Part shown: positions 18,446 to 26,590 of the stretch, piece by piece
How positions within the stretch are numbered: the first letter of the stretch is position 1
Layout: every line of letters begins with the position of its first letter
Origin: Frankia sp. QA3
GTDB taxonomy: Bacteria > Actinomycetota > Actinomycetes > Frankiales > Frankiaceae
Reading direction: 5' to 3'
DNA length: 64,000 nt
Assembly: GCF_000262465.1 (NCBI RefSeq)
Contig: NZ_CM001489.1
Coordinates: forward strand, 2,414,597 to 2,478,596
Translations under genes and position numbers: made by a program
The notes under the pieces: model-generated
What the model was told of the DNA's origin: nothing
The model's database searches: none
What the model saw: only the letters and a program-made list of their open reading frames with translations

Positions 18446-19549
18446 TCAGGCATCGGCGGCCACCGCCCCGGCGGCCACCTCGGCCACCTCGGCCGCGGTC
18501 GGCCGCGGCACGGCCGACGTCGTGCCGAGACTGGACAGGTGCGGCAGGACCTCGGAGGCGACCAGCTCGGTCGCCGTCTGTACCTCGGCGTAGGGGATGC
18601 CGCCGAGGTCGATGCCCAGCAGGTGCAGGTCGTGACCCCACAGCTCGTGCAGCCGGCCGAGCTTGTCGAGAGCCTCGGCCGGGCTGCCGCAGATCGCCGG
18701 CCCGTCCGGGCCGATGTGAGCGTCGAAGTCGAGCGGACCGCGGGTCACGCCGGGCCCGGCCACGTTCACCGACAGATAGTTGTTGATGTACTTGGACCAC
18801 AGCGAGCGGGCGGCCTGGGATGTGCGCGCGACGAAGAAGTGGCTGACCGCCCCGATGCGTCCGGGTGGGTCGGTCCGCCCGGCCAGCCGCCACTGCCGGC
18901 GGTAGTCGCCGAAGACGTCGACGTAGTCGACGGGTGGCCGACCGATGGTACCGATGACTACCGGCAGCCCGTGCTCAACGGCGAGTGGGACGGACTCGGA
19001 GCCGACTCCGGCGCTCAGCCACAACGGTGGCCGGGGCTGAGCGAGTCGGGGCCGCAGACTCACCTGATCCAGGGGTGGTCGGAACTGCCCGGTCCAGGTG
19101 ACCCGGTCCTCGCCCCACAGCCGCAGCAGCAGTTCGACGTTCTCCCGCTTGCGGGCGGCCTTGCTGGTGGAGTCCTGCCCGAACACCGTCCACGCGTGCG
19201 GGTAGAAGGAACTGCCGGCGACCAGCTCCAGCCGCCCCTCGGAGAGGAGGTCGACCAGGGCGTAGTCCTCGGCGACCAGCACCGGGTCGCGGTTGGTGAG
19301 CAGGGTGGTGCCGGTGGCCAGCCGGATCGAGCTGGTGTGCTCGGCGATCGCGGCCAGTACGACCGCGGGCGAGGGGATCACATCGCGCTCGCCGAAATGG
19401 TGCTCGCCTAAGGCGTACCAGGCGAAACCCAGGTGCTCCGCGGCCTGCGCCGCGCGCACCACGTCGCGCAGCCGTTGCCGCTGGCTGAGCAGGGTGCCCG
19501 TGTGAGGGTCGGGCAGCAGGCTACCGAAGGTGATCAGCCCGAGATCCAC
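18446..19549 (-). CDS. LLM-class flavin-dependent monooxygenase, cassette A
   Basis: A 367-residue luciferase-like protein of the FMN-dependent type. It carries AEHLGFAWYALGEHHFGERDVIPSP, IRLATGTTLLTNRDPVLVAEDYALVDLLSEGRLELVAGSSFYP, and PRPPLWLSAGVGSESVPLA. The EHHF motif is typical of the alkanal monooxygenase group. The GTG start at 19549 follows GAGGAAG; only 33 nt separate it from the ATPase stop, so it is co-transcribed with the transporter. Its role is probably oxidation of a transported compound. Confidence 0.85.
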   Translation of the reverse strand: MDLGLITFGSLLPDPHTGTLLSQRQRLRDVVRAAQAAEHLGFAWYALGEHHFGERDVIPSPAVVLAAIAEHTSSIRLATGTTLLTNRDPVLVAEDYALVDLLSEGRLELVAGSSFYPHAWTVFGQDSTSKAARKRENVELLLRLWGEDRVTWTGQFRPPLDQVSLRPRLAQPRPPLWLSAGVGSESVPLAVEHGLPVVIGTIGRPPVDYVDVFGDYRRQWRLAGRTDPPGRIGAVSHFFVARTSQAARSLWSKYINNYLSVNVAGPGVTRGPLDFDAHIGPDGPAICGSPAEALDKLGRLHELWGHDLHLLGIDLGGIPYAEVQTATELVASEVLPHLSSLGTTSAVPRPTAAEVAEVAAGAVAADA

Positions 19550-19582
19550 GATGTCTTCCTCATCTGTTATGTGATTCGCTCG

Positions 19583-21292
19583 TCATCTCGCGTGTCCCGG
19601 ATGCCGGCCCCACGTCGAACCGGCACCTCGGCCAGGGATGGCGGCGAGCAGTTCGCGCGTGTACTCGTGAGTCGGGTCGGTGAACAGTTCCTCGGTGCCG
19701 CGTTGCTCGACGATGCGCCCCGCTTGCATGACCGCGACCTCGTGGGCGATCTGCCGGACGACCGCCAGGTCGTGCGAGATGAACAGGTACGCCACACCGA
19801 GCTCGTTCTGCAGTTCGGCGAGCAGCGCCAGCACCTGCGCCTGCACGGAGAGGTCCAGGGCGGAGACCGGCTCGTCACAGACGACCAGCTCGGGCCGCAG
19901 GGCCAGAGCGCGCGCGATCGCGACCCGCTGACGCTGACCGCCCGACAGCTCTGCCGGGCGGCGGTTGATCACCGTCGACGGCAGGGCGACGCGGTCCAGC
20001 AACTCGCGGACGCGAGCCACCCGGGCAGCCCGATCGCCCACCTTGAAGACCCGCAACGGCTCGCTGACCACCTCGCCGATGGACAACCGAGGGTCGAGCG
20101 ACGCATACGGATTCTGATAGATCAGCTGCGCCCGGCGCCGCAGCTGTCGTAGCTGCTCGCCGCGCGCGGTAGTGACGTCCAGACCGCCGAAGAGGATGCG
20201 ACCCGCGCTCGGATCGGTCAGCCGCAGCAGGAGGCGGGCGGTAGTGGACTTGCCCGAGCCGGACTCGCCCACCAGCGCGAGGGTCTGCCCTCGACGAAGG
20301 GTGAAGCTGACGTCGTCGACGGCGCGAAACGCCCGCCGCGGGCCGCCGGTGTGCGGCAGGGCGAAGTCCTTGACCAGATGGGCCACGTCCGCGACCGCCT
20401 CGGCGCCAGGTGCTGCCGGGGCCGGGACCTCCGCCGCCGACACCCTGGAAGCCGACACCCTGGAATAGGCGGTGTTGAGACTCGGCGCGCTGGCCAGCAG
20501 CCGGCGCGTGTACTCGTGCCGGGGGTTGTCGAGAACCTCGCGGGTGGGTCCGGCCTCGACGACGCGTCCCTGCGACATCACCACGATGCGGCGCGCCCGG
20601 TCGGCCGCGACGCCCAGGTCATGGGTCACCAGCAGGACCGCGGTGCCCGACTGGGCGGTCAGCTGCTGGAGGTGGTCGAGGATGCGGCGCTGCACGGTGA
20701 CGTCCAGGGCGCTGGTCGGCTCGTCAGCAATGATCAGCTTCGGCCCGGCGGCGATCGCGATGGCGATCAGGACGCGCTGACGCATACCACCAGACAGCTC
20801 ATGCGGATACTGGCGAGCTCGAGTAGCCGGGTCGGGAAGGCCGGCCCGCTCAAGGACCTCGATCGCGTCGGCGCGGGCGGTGTGGCGCGTGGAGAGGCCA
20901 TGGATACGCAGCACCTCGGCCACTTGCTCACCGATGCGTTGGACCGGGTTCAAGGAGACGGCGGGATCCTGCGGTATCAGGCTGATCTGAGCGCCGCGCA
21001 CGGTCCGCAGTTCCCGCTCCGACATTCCGGTGAGCTCGCCCGAACCGAAGCGCACACTGCCGGTGTCGATACTGCCGGTGTCCGACAGGAGCCGGATGAT
21101 CGCATGCGAGGTGGTGCTCTTCCCTGACCCCGACTCGCCGACGACGGCCACGACTTCCCCGCGGCGCACATCCAGGTCGACGCCGCGCACGGCGCGGATG
21201 TGCCCGCCGTGTGTCCGATAGGAGACCGACAAGTCGCGAACCTGGAGCAGCGCGCTCTCCTCGTCGGGGTCGGCAATCGTCGCCCGCGTCAC
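19583..21292 (-). CDS. Fused DppD-DppF ABC transporter ATPase, cassette A
   Basis: About 569 residues with two complete nucleotide-binding domains in one chain. The first has [26 protein letters not shown] and [12 protein letters not shown]; the second has [27 protein letters not shown] and [12 protein letters not shown]. Each ends in the oligopeptide-type extension ([20 protein letters not shown]). It energises the adjacent permeases. The GTG at 21292 overlaps the permease stop by GTGA; an ATG at 21307 is an alternative. A duplicated ASRVSA-type segment lies in the linker. Fusion of the two ATPases is common in actinobacteria. Confidence 0.9.
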   Translation of the reverse strand: MTRATIADPDEESALLQVRDLSVSYRTHGGHIRAVRGVDLDVRRGEVVAVVGESGSGKSTTSHAIIRLLSDTGSIDTGSVRFGSGELTGMSERELRTVRGAQISLIPQDPAVSLNPVQRIGEQVAEVLRIHGLSTRHTARADAIEVLERAGLPDPATRARQYPHELSGGMRQRVLIAIAIAAGPKLIIADEPTSALDVTVQRRILDHLQQLTAQSGTAVLLVTHDLGVAADRARRIVVMSQGRVVEAGPTREVLDNPRHEYTRRLLASAPSLNTAYSRVSASRVSAAEVPAPAAPGAEAVADVAHLVKDFALPHTGGPRRAFRAVDDVSFTLRRGQTLALVGESGSGKSTTARLLLRLTDPSAGRILFGGLDVTTARGEQLRQLRRRAQLIYQNPYASLDPRLSIGEVVSEPLRVFKVGDRAARVARVRELLDRVALPSTVINRRPAELSGGQRQRVAIARALALRPELVVCDEPVSALDLSVQAQVLALLAELQNELGVAYLFISHDLAVVRQIAHEVAVMQAGRIVEQRGTEELFTDPTHEYTRELLAAIPGRGAGSTWGRHPGHAR

Positions 21293-22230
21293 CGTTGCCG
21301 CGCCCATTCGCCGTCCAGAGCGCGGGCTATGCGGTTGGTCGCCAGCACCGTCGCCGCGATCGTCAGTCCCGGCAGCGCGGTCAGCCACCAGGCGTTGGCC
21401 AGATAGTTCCGTCCCGTGGCCACCAACGTCCCCCACTCCGGCGCCGGCGGCGGCGCACCATAACCGAGAAAGCTCAGCGAGGACACGGACAGGATCGCGG
21501 CCCCGAAATCGAGCGTGGCCAGCACCAGCACCGGGCCGATCGAGTTGGGCAGCACGTGCCGCCGCAGCACGAAATACCAGCGGGCACCGCACGAGCGCGA
21601 GGCCTCCACGTAGGTCGCGTGCCGCACCCGGAGCACCTCGGCCCGCATGACCCGGGCGAAGGCGGCGACGCTCGCGATGCCCACCGCGATCGCAACCTTC
21701 ACCGTTCCGTAACCCAACGCGGTCACCATCGCCAAGGACAACAACAGCCCGGGAATCGAGAGCAGCACGTCCACGAAGCGCATCAGCAGGCCTTCGACCC
21801 AGCGCCCCGCGCATCCGGCCACGAGCCCGAGCAGGGCACCGACGACGAAGGCGACCGCGACGGCGATGAGAGTCGCCTTCAACGACAGCTGCGCCCCGTG
21901 CACGACGCGGGAATATTCATCGCGTCCCAGTGCGTCCGTACCGAACCAGTGCGCCGCGCTCGGCGCACGGAAGCTGTCGGAGGGATCACCCCGCAGCGGG
22001 TCCCGCCCACTGAGCCAGCCGGGCCAGAACGCGGCCACGATGACCAGGACCACCAGGACGATCGAGAGCAGCAGGCCCGGACGGTGCGCGAAGAAGCGGA
22101 TCGCGCGGTACACCCGGGCACCGAGGCCCGGCTGGATATCAACGGTAACGGGGTCGACAACGGGGTCGGCGACAGGGTCGACGACGGGGTCGACGGTCGC
22201 CGCGGCCTGCCCGGTCAGCTCGTTGATCAT
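21289..22230 (-). CDS. DppC-type permease, cassette A
   Basis: A 313-residue inner-membrane permease. It has the DppC amino-terminal domain, a membrane segment near residue 55 ([21 protein letters not shown]), and the [20 protein letters not shown] signature. The EAA loop that contacts the ATPase ([21 protein letters not shown]) and the late [11 protein letters not shown] segment follow. The cytoplasmic amino terminus contains an acidic repeat, [16 protein letters not shown], from a degenerate 12-nt repeat. ATG at 22230 overlaps the upstream stop by ATGA. Confidence 0.9.
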   Translation of the reverse strand: MINELTGQAAATVDPVVDPVADPVVDPVTVDIQPGLGARVYRAIRFFAHRPGLLLSIVLVVLVIVAAFWPGWLSGRDPLRGDPSDSFRAPSAAHWFGTDALGRDEYSRVVHGAQLSLKATLIAVAVAFVVGALLGLVAGCAGRWVEGLLMRFVDVLLSIPGLLLSLAMVTALGYGTVKVAIAVGIASVAAFARVMRAEVLRVRHATYVEASRSCGARWYFVLRRHVLPNSIGPVLVLATLDFGAAILSVSSLSFLGYGAPPPAPEWGTLVATGRNYLANAWWLTALPGLTIAATVLATNRIARALDGEWARQR

Positions 22231-23198
22231 GCTCCGACCCCCGCGATCGCCCCTCGTGAACCGGGGGTGGCGATGATGCGTGGATCAAGCAACGGGTAGG
22301 TCAGATCGATAATCAGATTGAGCAGGACGAAAACCAGCGCTCCGAACACGACCACGCCCTGCACGAGCGGGATGTCCTGCGTGGTCACCGCGTTCGCGGT
22401 GACCCGGCCCATGCCCTCGCGGGAGAAGACGGTCTCCACGACCACCGCGTTGGCCAGCAACTGCCCGCCGATCAGTCCCACCACCGTCAGCGTGGGTAGT
22501 GAGGCGTTACGCAGGGTGTGGCGCAGGTGGATACGCAACCGGCTGGCCCCCTTCGACTGCGCGGTCTGCACATAAGGCTCGTCCAGCGCCGCCAGCAGGC
22601 TCTTGGCCAGTACCTGCGCCACCAGCGCCCCGGGCGGGACCGCCAGCGTCACGGCCGGCAACACCAGCCCGCGCAATCCGCCGTCGCCGAAGGCCGGGAA
22701 CAGCCCTATGCGAAAGGAAAGCAGCTCGATGAGCATCAACCCGACCCAGAAGGTCGGCAGCGACATGCCCAATGACGGCAGGGACAGCAGCACCTGCCGC
22801 AGCCAACGCCGCCGCGTGTAGCTGGCCGACACCGCCAGGGCGCCACCGATTACCACCGACAGCAGCAGGGCCAGTCCGGCCAGCGCGAAGGTCTGCGGCA
22901 ACGCGCCGGCCAGCGTCGCGGTGACCGAGCGCCCCGTCGACACCGAGTTCCCGAAGTCGCCTCTAACCGCTTTGCCAAGATAGTCGATGTACTGTACGAA
23001 TACCGGCTTGTCGAAGCCGTACCGGTGGCGAAGCTCGGCAATCTGAGCGGGACTGACCGTAGTCGAGTCCAGGCCCCCACCGAACATCGCCGCGACCGGG
23101 TCGCCAGGCAGGTAGTACAGCACGAAGAACGAGACTGTATAGGCGGCCCACAGCACGCCGACGGCCTGCGCCAGACGCCTCGTTACGTAGCGACGCAT
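22227..23198 (-). CDS. DppB-type permease, cassette A
   Basis: About 323 residues with the DppB opening MRRYVTRRLAQAVGVLWAAYTVSFFVLYYLPGDP split over the first membrane segment, RYGFDKPVFVQYIDYL, and the EAA-like loop (YVQTAQSKGASRLRIHLRHTLRN). VVVETVFSREGMGR is the conserved carboxy-terminal motif. It pairs with the DppC-type protein to form the channel. The frame opens at a GTG at 23225, but the ATG at 23198 starts exactly where family members do; neither has a strong ribosome site. It is the first gene of cassette A. Confidence 0.88.
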   Translation of the reverse strand: MRRYVTRRLAQAVGVLWAAYTVSFFVLYYLPGDPVAAMFGGGLDSTTVSPAQIAELRHRYGFDKPVFVQYIDYLGKAVRGDFGNSVSTGRSVTATLAGALPQTFALAGLALLLSVVIGGALAVSASYTRRRWLRQVLLSLPSLGMSLPTFWVGLMLIELLSFRIGLFPAFGDGGLRGLVLPAVTLAVPPGALVAQVLAKSLLAALDEPYVQTAQSKGASRLRIHLRHTLRNASLPTLTVVGLIGGQLLANAVVVETVFSREGMGRVTANAVTTQDIPLVQGVVVFGALVFVLLNLIIDLTYPLLDPRIIATPGSRGAIAGVGA

Positions 23199-23749
23199 CG
23201 CCGAACCGATTGCGTCGTCCTCCACCGGGCCGCCGCGATTCCCGGCAGGCGGAACACGCCGGCCGATTCAGTGTGCGGACACACGTCGTCTCCTAGCTCA
23301 GTACCGAGGATGAAGTGTCGGTCATGCTGGACCGAGGTGGGTGCGGCCTTCTACCCCGTCGGACTGAACCGCCCCGGGTAATCCGGAATGGACCGCCCGG
23401 CGCACCGGGCGGCTGGCGGGGAACGGGTGAGCGCCGAGGCCGATCGTATGCCGGCTTCAGGTGACCTAGCCGATGAGCTCACGAATCAGGGAGGTCGACG
23501 CTGGACACAGCGAGCTCTTCACCCGCGCGAAGTCGACGTGACGGCGCAGGTAAGTGTTCAACTGTCGCACCACGTGATACCCCCGCGTCGCTCGCTCACA
23601 GCGGATATGCGCACCAGCCTGGGGAGGCCACGCCCGGGGCCCGAGTCCGGTTCGTCGCCCGATGAGCCGACGACCGCTACACGCATGCTGCCCGCGGCGC
23701 TGCCTGCTCTGAGGTTGACTGGTGAAATTTCCCCCTTGTCACTCGAATA

Positions 23750-23779
23750 AGTGTAGATTGCTCCGTGAACTGTTGTCAA
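23750..23779 (-). promoter_or_regulatory. Consensus-like housekeeping promoter for cassette A
   Basis: On the minus strand, TTGACA (23779-23774), an 18-nt spacer and TACACT (23755-23750) lie in an unusually AT-rich stretch. It points toward the dppB-type gene at 23198. Confidence 0.5.
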
Positions 23780-24103
23780 CGTGAACTTTGTGCGCCAGGC
23801 ATGGTCGGCCGCCCACCAGCGCGGACAGGGCGGCCGACCGGCCGGCGACCAGCGCGTCGACGGCCGCCCGCGGTAGTAGGAGGTGGCCCGGCCGAGCGCG
23901 GCCCCTGGCGAGCGCGGCCTCCGGCGGCGGTGCCCAGCCTCCGGCGGCGGTGCCCAGCCGGCGGCCGCGACTCGGGGGACGGAGCCCGCGGGCCGTCGAA
24001 CCCGGTCCGCCCGGGACGCGAGGCGTGGCCGACCGCGGCCAGGGCCCGGCCTTGGAGATCGTCCCCCGGCCGCCTGCCGCCCTACGCCGGTCCGCACGCA
24101 GAT

Positions 24104-24118
24104 AGTTCGTCGCGCGAA
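24104..24118. promoter_or_regulatory. Palindrome TTCG-N5-CGAA upstream of marR
   Basis: AGTTCG-TCGCG-CGAA, ending 30 nt before the MarR start. It is the same core as the operators at 13581 and 13656, and its position suggests autoregulation. Confidence 0.65.
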
Positions 24119-24148
24119 TTTCTTGGCGCGGGATGTTAAGCTGGTGGG

Positions 24149-24631
24149 GTGGGCGCGCATGGCGATGGCCAGATCGGAGTTGTGGCCGCGCTGGTGCGGT
24201 CGGCATTCCTGGTGAATGCCGTGTACGCGGAGTCGAGCCGGGAGCACGGCATCACCTCCCAGCAGGGACAGCTGCTGTGTGTGCTGATGGCGCAGCCGTG
24301 CGGCATGGGCGAGCTGGGCGCCATCCTGGGGTTAGCCAAGTCGAGCGTCACCGGTCTCGTGGATCGTACCGAGCGCAACGGCCTGGTCCGGCGCGAGCCC
24401 GACCCGCGGGACTCGCGGGCCGTGCGTGTCGCGCTCACTCCGCAGGGCGGCGGGCTCGCGGCGAAATTCTATGCCGAGACCTGCCGGCGGATCGAGAAGT
24501 TGCCGGCGGGACTCGACGCGGCCGAGCGCGGCGCGCTCGCGAGCCTGCTCGGTCGCGTCGTGCTGGACAACAAGGTCCCGGCGGTCTTCACGGAGCTGGA
24601 CGAAGGAGCACTCGCCGCCCACGGGCGCTGA
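24149..24631 (+). CDS. MarR-family transcriptional regulator
   Basis: A 160-residue winged-helix protein. ITSQQGQLLCVLM leads into the helix-turn-helix MGELGAILGLAKSSVTGLVDRTE and the wing RREPDPRDSRAVRVALTPQG. It is probably a homodimeric repressor. The GTG at 24149 is used; a later GTG at 24182 would remove the first 11 residues. A TTCG-N5-CGAA palindrome lies 30 nt upstream and two related sites lie between this gene and the monooxygenase at 24892. It is therefore the best candidate to bind that motif, including at the FAD oxidoreductase at 13702. Confidence 0.85.
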   Translation: MGAHGDGQIGVVAALVRSAFLVNAVYAESSREHGITSQQGQLLCVLMAQPCGMGELGAILGLAKSSVTGLVDRTERNGLVRREPDPRDSRAVRVALTPQGGGLAAKFYAETCRRIEKLPAGLDAAERGALASLLGRVVLDNKVPAVFTELDEGALAAHGR

Positions 24632-24666
24632 GACCGGGATGCCGCGTGTCACGGCACCGAACTTGC

Positions 24667-24703
24667 AGTCCGTAGCGTGAACAGTTATAGTTCGTGGCAC
24701 GAA
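24667..24703. promoter_or_regulatory. Two related palindromes upstream of the LLM gene
   Basis: AGTTCG-TGGCA-CGAA (24689-24703) and a degenerate copy AGTCCGTAGCGTGAACA (24667-24683), which matches the operator at 13656 at most positions. The stretch is AT-richer than its surroundings and precedes the monooxygenase start by about 190 nt. Confidence 0.6.
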
Positions 24704-24891
24704 AATTTGCTCTTTAGCGCGGAAGCGTGAGATCTTGGGTGATCCGGCCGCACCGCCGGACAGCTCGGCTCCCCCGCCGCCGGAACCATCCCGTAACCGG
24801 CAGACCAGGTGAACTCGCCGAGCCTCGGCACCATCTTTCCACCCTCCACTCGGCACGCCCACCGGCGGGCCCCCGAAGGAAAGACAGGGCA

Positions 24892-25821
24892 TTGTCTGTA
24901 CAACAGGTCGTCTTCGGTTTCGGTGCGCACACCGGCATCGACGACGGGCCGGAGCTGCTGCGCACAGTCCAGCAGGCCGACCGTGACGGGCTTGACATCT
25001 TCTCGCTGTCGGACCACCCCTACATCGGCGGGCGCCTGGACGCCTACGCCGCCATCGGCTTCATTCTCGGTGGCACGCGGCAGATCGCCGGCTTCGCCAA
25101 CGTCAGCAACCTGCCGAGCCGGCCCGCTCCCCTCCTGGCCCGGGCGGTGACGTCACTGTCGGCGCTTTCCGGCGGCCGCGTCGTGCTCGGCCTGGGAGCG
25201 GGCGGGCTGTGGGATCGGATCTCCGACCTGGGAGTGCCGCGGCTGTCCGCCGGCGACGCCGTGGACGCCTTCGAAGAAGCGATCGTCCTGGTCAAGAAGC
25301 TGTCCGGCGGCGGTCCGCCGGTCACCTACCGGGGCCGCTTCTACCAGGTGAACCAGATCGAGCCGGCACCGGTGGCCGCGCCGCCCGTGTGGACCGGATC
25401 GGTCGGGCCGAAGTCGCTGGCCGCCACCGGCCGGGTGGCCGACGGCTGGATCCCCGGCCACGCCGCGGACTGGCGCAGCGAAAGATACCGGCAGTCGCGG
25501 CCGGTCATCGACGAGGCGGCGGCGGCCGTGGGCCGCGATCCGCGCGAGATCCGCACGGTCTACAACTTCACCGGAAACATCACCGACCGGCCGCTGGCCG
25601 CCACGCGTGACCACACCGGCCGCTGGCTCGGCGGTTCCGTGGACCAATGGATCGAGGAACTAACCGGGGCCGTGCTGGAACACGACGCCTCCGGCTTCAT
25701 CCTCTTCTCGGCCAGCGGCGGCGCGCAGGACATCGTCAGCGTCGGCCGCTGGGCCAACGAGATCGTCCCGGCCGTACGCGAAGCGATCGCCAAGGACGAC
25801 CGCCAGACGGCAGGGCGGTAA
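24892..25821 (+). CDS. LLM-class flavin/F420-dependent oxidoreductase
   Basis: A 309-residue paralogue of the enzyme at 15618: IFSLSDHPYIGGRLDAYAAI, LPSRPAPLLARAVTSLSALS, GGRVVLGLGAGGLWDRI and PPVWTGSVGPKSLAATGRVA all align. The open frame goes back to 24727, but homology begins at about 24900, and the TTG at 24892 has GAAGGAAAG 8 nt upstream. It is shorter than its paralogue by one loop near the ADGWIPGHAADW segment. It is probably controlled by the adjacent MarR gene through the palindromes upstream. The stop codon TAA is also one copy of the target duplication of the IS that follows. Confidence 0.82.
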   Translation: MSVQQVVFGFGAHTGIDDGPELLRTVQQADRDGLDIFSLSDHPYIGGRLDAYAAIGFILGGTRQIAGFANVSNLPSRPAPLLARAVTSLSALSGGRVVLGLGAGGLWDRISDLGVPRLSAGDAVDAFEEAIVLVKKLSGGGPPVTYRGRFYQVNQIEPAPVAAPPVWTGSVGPKSLAATGRVADGWIPGHAADWRSERYRQSRPVIDEAAAAVGRDPREIRTVYNFTGNITDRPLAATRDHTGRWLGGSVDQWIEELTGAVLEHDASGFILFSASGGAQDIVSVGRWANEIVPAVREAIAKDDRQTAGR

Positions 25822-26347
25822 GAGGTTGTCTCAGGTGGGGAGTTTCTTCCAGCAGGTGATCGCGGCGGCGAGGCGGAGGAACCCGAGGAAGCTGTGGCCA
25901 TTGCGTTCGTAGCGGACGGTCAGCCGGTGGTACCCGTCAAGCCAGGCGATCGTTCGTTCGATCTTCCACCGGTACCGGCCGAGGCGTTCGGTGCTCTCCA
26001 CGCCGCGTCGGGCGATGCGCACGGCGATGCGGCGCCGACGTAGGAAACGGCGCAGGTACGGGTAGTCGTAGCCCTTGTCGGCCCGTAGCTTGGCGGGTCG
26101 GCGTCGCCGCGGCCCACGCCGGGACCGGATCACGGGGATGCTGGCGACCAAGGGGACGAGGGCGTGGCTGTCGTGCAGGTTCGCCCCGGAGACCGCCACG
26201 ACCAGCGGTAGGCCATCGGCGTCGGTCAGGACATGAATTTTCGAGCCGGTTTCGCCGCTATCGACCGGATTGGGGCTGAGCGAGGCTGTTCTCCATCACA
26301 TCCATGATCGGGTATATACCCGGCGCAGCCCCACACGAGACAACCTC
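25822..26347 (-). mobile_element. Internally deleted IS5-family element with intact ends and TAA target duplication
   Basis: The ends are an exact 11-bp inverted repeat: GAGGTTGTCTC at 25822-25832 and its complement at 26337-26347. Each is flanked by TAA (25819-25821 and 26348-26350). A three-base TNA duplication fits the IS427-like branch of IS5. At 526 bp it is too short for a complete IS5-type element, and only the carboxy-terminal part of the transposase remains. Because both ends are intact it could still be moved by a related transposase. Confidence 0.85.
25831..26285 (-). pseudogene. IS5-family DDE transposase, carboxy-terminal part
   Basis: Reading back from 26285 gives SPNPVDSGETGSKIHVLTDADGL, then VAVSGANLHDSHALVPLV, ADKGYDYPYLRRFLRRR and the YRWKIERTIAWLDGYHRL motif. 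These contain the first Asp (VLTDADG), the second Asp (ADKGYD) and Glu (KIERTIAW) of the DDE site. The amino-terminal DNA-binding half is deleted. The first in-frame start codon gives 122 residues from 26199 and lacks the first Asp. Confidence 0.8.
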
Positions 26348-26360
26348 TAAACTCGGGGGC

Positions 26361-26576
26361 ATGTTCACGCCTCGCCGCTTGGCCGACGGCCGCATCCAGG
26401 TGCCTCGAACCGTCACTGGGCCTGGTGGCTTCATCGGCGACGAGGTCGCGACCCTGAACCCGGGTGACCCCGGCTATGAGGATGCGTCAGACCGGATCGA
26501 CGGCCGTGCCGACCGCGGCCCCCACGACGATGTCGTGCTCCCACCGGTCGACGCGTCGGCGGCGCCCCTCTACTGA
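26361..26576 (+). CDS. Small phage-derived protein upstream of the MuF-type gene
   Basis: A 71-residue acidic protein (MFTPRRLADGRIQVPRTVTG and DEVATLNPGDPGYEDASDR) without a recognised domain. GGGGGC lies just before the ATG at 26361. It ends 14 nt before the MuF-type gene, in the same direction, so it should be co-transcribed. Small unannotated proteins between portal and MuF genes are common in phage head modules, and that is the likely origin. Confidence 0.6.
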   Translation: MFTPRRLADGRIQVPRTVTGPGGFIGDEVATLNPGDPGYEDASDRIDGRADRGPHDDVVLPPVDASAAPLY

Positions 26577-26590
26577 CCCTCGGAGGGGAT

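Larger units (their letters stand above)
23199..24148. other. Divergent intergenic region between cassette A and marR
   Basis: No convincing gene. It contains a minus-strand promoter (23750-23779), a perfect 20-nt tandem duplication (23918-23937 and 23938-23957), and the palindrome at 24104-24118. The 550 nt between promoter and dppB would be a long untranslated leader; no known riboswitch was recognised in it. Confidence 0.5.
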
